Origin: Spirochaetales bacterium UBA1265 | GTDB taxonomy: Bacteria; Spirochaetota; Spirochaetia; Sphaerochaetales; Sphaerochaetaceae | Assembly (NCBI GenBank): GCA_002308475.1 | Contig: DBVL01000060.1 | Span: 602 to 30,072 of the forward strand | Direction: 5' to 3' | DNA: 29,471 nucleotides | Shown here: in pieces, positions 23,600-29,471 of the stretch | How positions within the stretch are numbered: the first letter of the stretch is position 1 | Layout of the letters: every line of letters starts with the position of its first letter | Notes under the pieces: model-generated | What the model saw: the letters and a program-made list of their open reading frames with translations, nothing else | Told to the model about the DNA's origin: nothing | Databases searched by the model: none | Program-made: the position numbers and the translations under genes

Positions 23600-25627
23600 A
23601 TGGATAATGAACAGAATTTCCTACAGGACATAAGTATCACCAAAGTCACTGAAGAGTACAAAGGTGATAAGATTCATGTTCTGCACGGACTAGAAGCTGT
23701 CAGAAAAAGACCAGGTATGTATATTGGTTCCACTGGATCCGAAGGGTTGCATCATCTGGTCTATGAAGTAGTGGACAACAGCATAGATGAGGCTGTTGCA
23801 GGGTATTGTGATACAATAAATATCAGAATTGAAAAGGGAAATATTGTGACCGTTGAGGACAACGGCCGAGGTATTCCTACGGATATGCATCCGACAGAAG
23901 GCGTAAGTGCCCTTCAGGTTGCTCTGTGTAACCTCCATGCTGGAGGTAAGTTCGGAGACGGAGGCTACAAGGTCTCTGGAGGCCTGCACGGTGTAGGTGT
24001 CAGCGTTGTTAACGCCCTATCGGACTATCTTGAAGCAACTGTTTACAGGGAAGGTAAAATTTTCAGGCAGACCTATCACATAGGTATTCCTGAGGCTCCT
24101 GTGGCTGTTGTTGGTACATCTGATAGGGTCGGAACAACAATCAAGTTCCATCCGGATGCAAAGAAAAGCGAAGGAGATACAGAGCATGTAATGGAATCAG
24201 ACAAGTTTGATTTCAACATTCTCTGCGAGAGGTTCAGGGAACTGGCCTTCCTCAACAAGGGCGTTACCATAAACGCAGTGGATGACAGAGGTGAGGAACC
24301 CGTTGAGAAAGTCTTCCACTTTGAAGGCGGAATAAAGGACTTTGTTTCCTATATGAACAAGAACAGCCGGATTATTCCGGAAGGTTCAGAGCCCTGTTAT
24401 GCTGAGGGAACCAGACAGAACGCAGGAGGAGTGGCAGAGATTGAGTTCAGTCTCCAGTACTCTGACCGTTACGACGAGAGGGTTTTCTCCTTTGCAAATA
24501 ACATAAACACCCGAGAGGGTGGTAAGCATCTTGTCGGATTCACAACAGGTCTTGTTGCTGCCGTAAGAAGTCAGCTTGAAAAGAGTGATAAATTCAAAAA
24601 GGACAAGAAGACTCTTGAGTTCATCCAGACAGATGACTTTAAGGAAGGCTTCAACTCAGACGTAAGAGAAGGTCTTTCTGCTGTTATCTCCGTAAAGCTT
24701 TCAGAGCCTCAGTTCGAAGGTCAGACAAAGATGAAGCTCGGCAGTTCCTACGTTCAGGGACTTACCTACTCTTTTGTCTACGAGAAGATGAATGACTTCT
24801 TTGATGAGAATCCGGCCTTTATAGAAGCCCTTCTTGATAAGACTGTGAACTCGGCAAGAGCTAGAGTTGCTGCAAAGAAGGCACGTGAGAAGGAAAGAAA
24901 GAAGAATGATGGCGGAAGTCTTCCGAGCAAGCTTGCCGACTGCAGTGAGAAAGATCCGGCAAACCGAGAGATTTTCATTGTTGAGGGAGATTCTGCAGGA
25001 GGCTCTGCAAACCAGGGCCGTGACAGAAGAACCCAGGCTATCCTTTCTCTCTGGGGAAAGATGCTGAATGTTGAGAAGACAAGAGAGGATAAGGTTGCGG
25101 GAAATGATAAGCTGCAGCCGGTTATTGCCTCCATAGGCGCAGGATTGGGAGCAACCTTTGACATAACCAAGGCCAGATATCACAAGATAATCATCATGGC
25201 AGATGCTGATGTTGACGGATCCCATATCAGAACCCTTCTTCTGACTTTCTTCTTCAGGTACATGAGGCCTCTCATTGAAGCAGGATATGTCTATTTTGCC
25301 ATGCCGCCATTGTACAAGATTTCCATCAAAAACAAGGAATTCTATGCATATGACGAGGAAGAGCGCGTGAAAATCCTTTCTGAGCACAACCTCAGCGTTG
25401 ATGATGAGAAAAACTATAAGATCCAGCGCTACAAGGGTCTTGGTGAGATGAACCCAGAGCAGCTTTGGGAGACTACAATGGATCCGGAGCGGAGGTTCAT
25501 AACCAGAGTTCATCTTTCAGACGCCATTGAAGCTGACAATGTTTTCAGCATGCTGATGGGGGAAGACGTTGAGCCCAGAAGAATCTACATAGAAGAAAAC
25601 GCTACATACGCGAATATTGATGCCTGA
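23600..25627 (+). CDS. gyrB: DNA gyrase subunit B
   Basis: The ATPase subunit of gyrase, which introduces negative supercoils with GyrA. It has 675 residues, the compact form without the large insert of E. coli GyrB. The GHKL ATP site shows EVVDN (E56, N60) and EDNGRGIP. The TOPRIM domain has EGDSAGGSA and [18 protein letters not shown], and the C-terminus has [21 protein letters not shown], which marks GyrB rather than ParE. The [15 protein letters not shown] segment has SLW where many GyrBs have PLR. GGAGG precedes both a TTG at 23594 and the ATG at 23600; the ATG is preferred. gyrA starts 11 nt downstream. Confidence 0.97.
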   Translation: MDNEQNFLQDISITKVTEEYKGDKIHVLHGLEAVRKRPGMYIGSTGSEGLHHLVYEVVDNSIDEAVAGYCDTINIRIEKGNIVTVEDNGRGIPTDMHPTEGVSALQVALCNLHAGGKFGDGGYKVSGGLHGVGVSVVNALSDYLEATVYREGKIFRQTYHIGIPEAPVAVVGTSDRVGTTIKFHPDAKKSEGDTEHVMESDKFDFNILCERFRELAFLNKGVTINAVDDRGEEPVEKVFHFEGGIKDFVSYMNKNSRIIPEGSEPCYAEGTRQNAGGVAEIEFSLQYSDRYDERVFSFANNINTREGGKHLVGFTTGLVAAVRSQLEKSDKFKKDKKTLEFIQTDDFKEGFNSDVREGLSAVISVKLSEPQFEGQTKMKLGSSYVQGLTYSFVYEKMNDFFDENPAFIEALLDKTVNSARARVAAKKAREKERKKNDGGSLPSKLADCSEKDPANREIFIVEGDSAGGSANQGRDRRTQAILSLWGKMLNVEKTREDKVAGNDKLQPVIASIGAGLGATFDITKARYHKIIIMADADVDGSHIRTLLLTFFFRYMRPLIEAGYVYFAMPPLYKISIKNKEFYAYDEEERVKILSEHNLSVDDEKNYKIQRYKGLGEMNPEQLWETTMDPERRFITRVHLSDAIEADNVFSMLMGEDVEPRRIYIEENATYANIDA

Positions 25628-25638
25628 GGAGAAGGAAT

Positions 25639-28146
25639 ATGGAAAACAATACAGAAGACAGAATCCTGGTTTCTGACCTATCCCAGGAGATGAAGAAGTC
25701 CTATCTGGACTACGCTATGTCAGTTATAGTAAGCCGTGCCCTTCCGGATGTAAGAGACGGCCTTAAGCCTGTTCACAGAAGAATTCTGTACGATATGTAC
25801 GAACTTGGGATCAAGGCTTCAGGTGGAACAAAGAAGAGTGCGAGAATAGTCGGAGATGTTCTTGGTAAATACCATCCACATGGAGACGCATCTGTTTATG
25901 ATGCCATGGTTCGTCTTGCCCAGGACTTCTCTCTCCGCTATCCGGTAGTAAAACCGCAGGGAAACTTCGGTTCAATTGATGGTGACCCACCAGCAGCATA
26001 CAGATACACGGAAGCAAAGATGAGCCGCATGGGCGAGCTGATGCTTTCGGATATTGAGAAGAACACAGTAGATTTTGTAAACAACTTTGATGACTCTCTT
26101 CAGGAACCGTCTGTCCTGCCTTCCGGCTTTCCTTTCATGATTGTAAACGGAACAAGCGGAATTGCTGTCGGTATGGCAACCAACATGGCTCCTCACAATC
26201 TCTCAGAGGTCTGTGACGGTCTATGTGCCCTTATAGACAATCCGGATATTACAGTTGCTGAGCTTATGGCTTATATCCAAGGCCCTGATTTTCCAACAAA
26301 AGGAATGATCTGTGGTAAAAAGGGAATAAAAGATGCCTACGAGACAGGTCGTGGAAAGGTTGTTCTCAGAGGAAGATACCATATTGAGGAGCAGAAGACT
26401 CATGATGCCATAGTCTTTACCGAACTCCCCTACCAGGTAAACAAGAGAGCTCTTAAAGACCATATTGAGCAGCTGAAGAAGGACGATATTCTCAGAGATG
26501 TCTCTGTTGTCCGTGACGAGTCTGACCGTGACGGTATCCGTCTGGTGATAGAGCTGAAGAGTGGCGCAGTGCCTGAGATTGTGGTAAACCACCTGTTCAG
26601 GAACACCGCTCTGGAGTCAAACTTCAACGTAAACAATCTGGCCCTTGTTTCCGGCAGACCAAAGCTTCTTACACTTAAAGACATGCTCTACTACTATCTT
26701 GAGCACAGGAAAGAGGTTGTAACAAGAAGAACTAAGTTTGATCTGGACAAGGCTCTTCAGAGAGAGCACGTTCTGCTCGGTTTGAAAATTGGTCTGGAGA
26801 ATATTGATGAAGTGATAGAGATCATCAAGAACGCAAAAGACAATGAGGAAGCAAGTCTTACTCTTCAGGGCCGTTTTGCTCTTTCAGATATTCAGGCAAA
26901 CGCAATCATTCAGATGAGACTTGGTAGGCTCAGCCATCTTGAGACTCAGGAGATTATGGATGAACTGGCAGAGCTGGAAGTGAGAATTGCTTTCTACAGA
27001 GAACTTCTTGCAGATCCTGTTAAGATGCTTGCAGAGGTCAAGAAGGAGATTATTCAGCTCAAGGCTGATTTTGGAGATCAGAGAAGAACAGAGATTCAGG
27101 CCAGAGAGCTTTCAGGAATTCTGGATAAAGACTTCATCAAGAAGGAAGAGTGCGTAGTTGTAGCCACTCACAGAGGCTTTGTAAAACGTGTTTCCGCAGA
27201 GGAGTACAAAACACAGAACCGCGGAGGAAAGGGCGTTAAGGGTGCCACTCTTAGGGATGAAGACTTTATTGAGCATATGTTCACCGCAAACACACATGAC
27301 AAGATCATGTATGTCACATCCGCTGGAAGAGCCTTTGTTCTTGAGACCTGGGAGCTTCCGGAAGGAAGCAAGACCGGAAAGGGTGCCAGCATAAAATCTG
27401 TTCTTCCAAAGATGGAGCCAGATGAGACTGTTACATCTGTGATTAACTTTACAGACTTCTCGGATGATCTGTATCTCCTTATGTGCACAAGAAAAGGTGT
27501 TGTAAAGCAGGTTGCTTTGAACCAGTTCATAAACGGACGTAAGAACGGAATTAAGGCCATAATCCTTGATGAGGGAGACGTCATGCTCCACAGTGTCTTT
27601 GTACACGCAAAGGATGAGGTCATGCTTGTAACAAAGCTTGGCAAGGGTCTGAGGTTCTCTGTTGATGAAGTAAGAATCATGGGAAGAGCAACTCACGGTG
27701 TCAAAGGAATAAAGCTTTCTGATGATGATGAGGTTGTAGGCCTGATGAAGGTTGAGGAAAGCAAGAGAATTCTCATGCTTACGGAACTTGGTAAGGGCAA
27801 ACAGGTTGAATTTGATAAATTCAACGCTCATCATAGAGCAACAGGTGGACAGCAAATCTATAAGCTGTCAGAAAATACGTTAAATATTGTTGCTGCACTT
27901 TCTGTAGATGACAACAACGATCTTGTGTGTATAACCAAGCAGGGAATTACCATAAGAACTCATGTCAGAGACATATCAGTACAGGGTAGAACTGCCTCCG
28001 GCGTAAACATCTTCAAGATGAAGAATGAGGATGACAGAATAGTCTCCTTGTGTGCAACTGAATATCAGAATGACGAGGAAAACACTGAGGATAGTGAAGT
28101 TTCTGAAGAAATAGACACATCTGTAGTGGAGACCTCTGAAAGCTGA
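25639..28146 (+). CDS. gyrA: DNA gyrase subunit A
   Basis: The DNA-cleaving subunit of gyrase. The 835-residue protein has the catalytic tyrosine Y123 in [10 protein letters not shown] GyrA-box, QNRGGKG, opens the C-terminal beta-pinwheel that wraps DNA, which separates it from ParC. The quinolone region reads [15 protein letters not shown], with Ala84 at the place of E. coli Ser83 and Asp88 at Asp87. The C-terminus ends in an acidic tail ([19 protein letters not shown]). GAGGAGAAGGA precedes the ATG. It forms a gyrBA operon and is closed by a strong terminator. Confidence 0.97.
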   Translation: MENNTEDRILVSDLSQEMKKSYLDYAMSVIVSRALPDVRDGLKPVHRRILYDMYELGIKASGGTKKSARIVGDVLGKYHPHGDASVYDAMVRLAQDFSLRYPVVKPQGNFGSIDGDPPAAYRYTEAKMSRMGELMLSDIEKNTVDFVNNFDDSLQEPSVLPSGFPFMIVNGTSGIAVGMATNMAPHNLSEVCDGLCALIDNPDITVAELMAYIQGPDFPTKGMICGKKGIKDAYETGRGKVVLRGRYHIEEQKTHDAIVFTELPYQVNKRALKDHIEQLKKDDILRDVSVVRDESDRDGIRLVIELKSGAVPEIVVNHLFRNTALESNFNVNNLALVSGRPKLLTLKDMLYYYLEHRKEVVTRRTKFDLDKALQREHVLLGLKIGLENIDEVIEIIKNAKDNEEASLTLQGRFALSDIQANAIIQMRLGRLSHLETQEIMDELAELEVRIAFYRELLADPVKMLAEVKKEIIQLKADFGDQRRTEIQARELSGILDKDFIKKEECVVVATHRGFVKRVSAEEYKTQNRGGKGVKGATLRDEDFIEHMFTANTHDKIMYVTSAGRAFVLETWELPEGSKTGKGASIKSVLPKMEPDETVTSVINFTDFSDDLYLLMCTRKGVVKQVALNQFINGRKNGIKAIILDEGDVMLHSVFVHAKDEVMLVTKLGKGLRFSVDEVRIMGRATHGVKGIKLSDDDEVVGLMKVEESKRILMLTELGKGKQVEFDKFNAHHRATGGQQIYKLSENTLNIVAALSVDDNNDLVCITKQGITIRTHVRDISVQGRTASGVNIFKMKNEDDRIVSLCATEYQNDEENTEDSEVSEEIDTSVVETSES

Positions 28147-28203
28147 AAAAAAGAGCCCTAAAAGCCCACAACAAACTGTTTCTATAGACAGAAACATACC
28201 CCA

Positions 28204-28240
28204 AAACCTGCATTTTAGACCCCTAGAATGCAGGTTTTTT
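28204..28240 (+). terminator. Rho-independent terminator after gyrBA
   Basis: A 15-bp stem, AAACCTGCATTTTAG (28204-28218) with CTAGAATGCAGGTTT (28223-28237) and one G-U pair, has an ACCC loop and is followed by a T run to 28240. It lies about 60 nt after the gyrA stop. Confidence 0.9.
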
Positions 28241-28309
28241 GCTTTTTCAGAATTTTCAAAAATTTGAATAGGTAAAATCAAAAACCAAAAACTCAGCCGG
28301 AAAAAGGAC

Positions 28310-28341
28310 AAAAAAAGACCGCTGCTAAATGCAACGGTCTT
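28310..28341 (-). terminator. Terminator of the NifU-like gene
   Basis: On the minus strand AAGACCGTTGC (28341-28331) pairs with GCAGCGGTCTT (28325-28315) with one wobble, followed by a run of T (28316-28310). A parS site lies between this hairpin and the gene's stop codon. Confidence 0.8.
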
Positions 28342-28343
28342 AA

Positions 28344-28359
28344 TGTTTCACGTGAAACA
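28344..28359. promoter_or_regulatory. parS: parS site 1 (ParB binding, perfect palindrome)
   Basis: TGTTTCACGTGAAACA is an exact match to the bacterial parS consensus TGTTNCACGTGAAACA. It sits just past the NifU-like stop codon and about 330 nt upstream of parA. ParB should load and spread from here. Confidence 0.93.
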
Positions 28360-28360
28360 A

Positions 28361-28600
28361 TCAGTTATCAAACTGTGCAAGATTGACTACTTCAAGGTTT
28401 GGATCAACTCTAACCTTAAGCATTCTTTCTATTCCACCTTTAAGTGTCATTGCTGAATATGCGCAGCCAGCACAGGCTCCTGTAAGGGTAACATATACTG
28501 TGTTGCCTTCAATCTTGTTGAAGACGACATCTCCACCATCGTTCTGGAGGGAAGGTCTTACTACTTCAAGAGCTTCTTTTACTTCTTTTTCCAAATCCAT
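28361..28600 (-). CDS. NifU C-terminal domain Fe-S scaffold protein
   Basis: A 79-residue stand-alone NifU-like domain that can bind or transfer an iron-sulfur cluster. The pattern EVKEALEVVRPSLQNDGGDV, then VTLTGACAGCAYSAMTLKGGIE, contains the two cluster cysteines C43 and C46. The cytoplasmic role is Fe-S assembly or carrier for client enzymes. AGGAG precedes the ATG, a promoter lies directly upstream, and a terminator follows, so it is a single-gene unit. Its place between gyrA and parA appears unrelated to replication. Confidence 0.93.
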   Translation of the reverse strand: MDLEKEVKEALEVVRPSLQNDGGDVVFNKIEGNTVYVTLTGACAGCAYSAMTLKGGIERMLKVRVDPNLEVVNLAQFDN

Positions 28601-28617
28601 TTTATTCTCCTGGGTTA

Positions 28618-28646
28618 AATATAATAATAACTCTGTTGTTTATCAA
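28618..28646 (-). promoter_or_regulatory. Promoter of the NifU-like gene
   Basis: On the minus strand TTGATA (28646-28641), a 17-nt spacer and TATATT (28623-28618) match a housekeeping promoter well. The predicted leader is only about 11 nt but still includes AGGAG. Confidence 0.6.
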
Positions 28647-28652
28647 CATTGG

Positions 28653-28681
28653 ATGACATTTTTAAACTCTTATCTTATTAT
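28653..28681 (+). promoter_or_regulatory. Putative promoter of parA
   Basis: ATGACA (28653-28658, one change from TTGACA), a 17-nt spacer and TATTAT (28676-28681). The predicted start is 28688, one base before the ATG, and no Shine-Dalgarno is present. Confidence 0.5.
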
Positions 28682-28688
28682 ATTAGTC

Positions 28689-29453
28689 ATGAAGGCAAAA
28701 AAAATTATTTTTTTAAACCAGAAAGGCGGTGTGGGAAAAACCACTACAGCAGTTAATCTTGGTTCTGCACTTGCAAAAGAAGGTTACAAGGTTCTTCTTG
28801 TTGACTTTGATTCTCAAGGTAATTTATCAGGAGCTGTATCAGCTGACACTTCAAAAGACGGGATATATGAGATTGTTTCACGTGAAACATTTGATCCTGA
28901 TGTTGTTCAGTCCACTCCTGTAAACAATCTTTACTGTCTTTCAGGCGGTATTAACATGGCAGGTCTGGCAATTGAGCTTGTAGATGTTCCTGAAAGAGAG
29001 TTTTTTCTTAAGAAGGCTCTGAAAGGCGCTGAAGACAAGTTTGATTTTATCTTTATTGACTGTCCTCCTGCCTTGGATCTGGTTACAATGAATGCTCTTT
29101 GCTTTACAGAATATGTAATTATTCCCATGCAGTGCGAGTATTTTGCCATGGAAGGCTTAAATTTACTTATAAGAACTATATCTAGCGTTAAAAAGAAGCT
29201 TAACCCTTCTCTTAGTGTTTTAGGCATAGTTTTTACTATGTATTCTAAAAGAGCCAATCTAAACAATGAAGTTGTAGAGGATATTTCTTCTTATTTTAAG
29301 GATCTTGTTTTTGAAACCAAGATTCCAAGAAACGTAAGATTAAGTGAAGCTCCGTCTCATGGACTTCCTATAAACGCTTATGATAACAGCTGTAGCGGTT
29401 CTAAGGCATATAATCAACTGGCAAAGGAGGTTTTGGAACGTGTCTTTAGGTAA
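28689..29453 (+). CDS. parA: Chromosome partitioning ATPase ParA (Soj)
   Basis: A deviant-Walker ATPase that moves or positions ParB-parS complexes. The 254-residue protein opens MKAKKIIFLNQKGGVGKTTTA, with Walker A KGGVGKTT (12-19) and signature Lys12. LLVDFDSQGNLS and the IDCPPALD motif follow. An open frame extends about 100 codons upstream, but that part lies antisense to the NifU-like gene, so the ATG at 28689 is chosen. A parS site lies inside the coding region. The stop overlaps the parB start by 14 nt, so the two are coupled. Confidence 0.96.
   Translation: MKAKKIIFLNQKGGVGKTTTAVNLGSALAKEGYKVLLVDFDSQGNLSGAVSADTSKDGIYEIVSRETFDPDVVQSTPVNNLYCLSGGINMAGLAIELVDVPEREFFLKKALKGAEDKFDFIFIDCPPALDLVTMNALCFTEYVIIPMQCEYFAMEGLNLLIRTISSVKKKLNPSLSVLGIVFTMYSKRANLNNEVVEDISSYFKDLVFETKIPRNVRLSEAPSHGLPINAYDNSCSGSKAYNQLAKEVLERVFR
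28874..28889. promoter_or_regulatory. parS: parS site 2, inside parA
   Basis: A second exact TGTTTCACGTGAAACA, 530 nt from the first. In the parA frame it encodes part of IVSRETF, so the palindrome is kept within codon constraints. Confidence 0.93.
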
Positions 29454-29471
29454 ACATGGACTTGGAAAAGG
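29440..29471 (+). CDS. parB: ParB, N-terminal fragment
   Basis: The first codons of parB, cut by the window edge. GTG at 29440 is preceded by AAAGGAGG (29423-29430) at a 9-nt spacing, and the reading (M)SLGKHGLGK matches the usual ParB start with its GLGKG motif, which contacts ParA. The start lies inside the last codons of parA. ParB is a CTPase clamp that loads at parS. Confidence 0.85.
   Translation, partial: MSLGKHGLGK

Noticed and set aside
24701..25513. 270-codon antisense frame within gyrB
   Set aside because: It is a shadow of the conserved gyrB codons with no family features.
27112..27855. 247-codon antisense frame within gyrA
   Set aside because: It mirrors the gyrA C-terminal domain codons and resembles no protein family.
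28383..28688. 102-codon upstream extension of parA
   Set aside because: It is antisense to the NifU-like gene and lacks ParA homology; the Walker A region needs only the ATG at 28689.

Overview
The window is a stretch of bacterial chromosome around the replication-gene cluster: dnaA, dnaN, recF, gyrB, gyrA, parA and the start of parB, together with rpmH, rnpA, yidC and jag. Protein features (GyrB motif variants, RecF followed by a DUF721/DciA-like protein, Lgt plus a small lipoprotein, several sugar-active enzymes) suggest a spirochaete, possibly a gut or anaerobic Sphaerochaeta/Treponema-like lineage. That placement is inferred from protein sequence alone and is only moderately certain. I saw no rRNA, tRNA, insertion sequence or CRISPR array.

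Layout. 1-7193 (+): the tail of an unidentified gene, a large GH13 alpha-amylase-like protein with its own terminator, then a membrane protein, a GT4 glycosyltransferase and a GH2 glycoside hydrolase, the last two 2 nt apart. 7247-10716 (-): an operon of S41 C-terminal-processing protease, gpmI and a small lipoprotein. 10789-14308 (+): lgt, aminopeptidase P and rsmE, joined by ATGA stop/start overlaps. 14309-15047: a 740-nt AT-rich gap with a perfect DnaA-box match, degenerate copies, direct repeats and a cluster of TTGGGCGATAA repeats. 15048-16067 (+): a PfkB-type sugar/nucleoside kinase. 16130-23437 (-): dnaA, dnaN, recF, DUF721, rpmH, rnpA, yidC, jag, all in one direction. 23600-28146 (+): gyrB and gyrA, divergent from dnaA. 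28361-28600 (-): a NifU-like Fe-S protein. 28689-29471 (+): parA and the first codons of parB.

How the parts relate. The dnaA/gyrB divergence fits a replication origin nearby. DnaA-box-like sequence occurs both in the dnaA-dnaN gap and, more densely, in the rsmE-pfkB gap, so the true origin is open. Two perfect parS palindromes flank the start of parA, so ParAB can load here. Lgt would modify the window's own lipoprotein, and YidC and Jag serve membrane insertion and RNA binding.

The most interesting non-coding signals are the GGGCGATAA repeats, the DnaA-box cluster away from dnaA, the pair of parS sites, an rpmH/rnpA gene overlap, and five genes whose predicted -10 box sits so close to the start codon that the mRNA should be leaderless.
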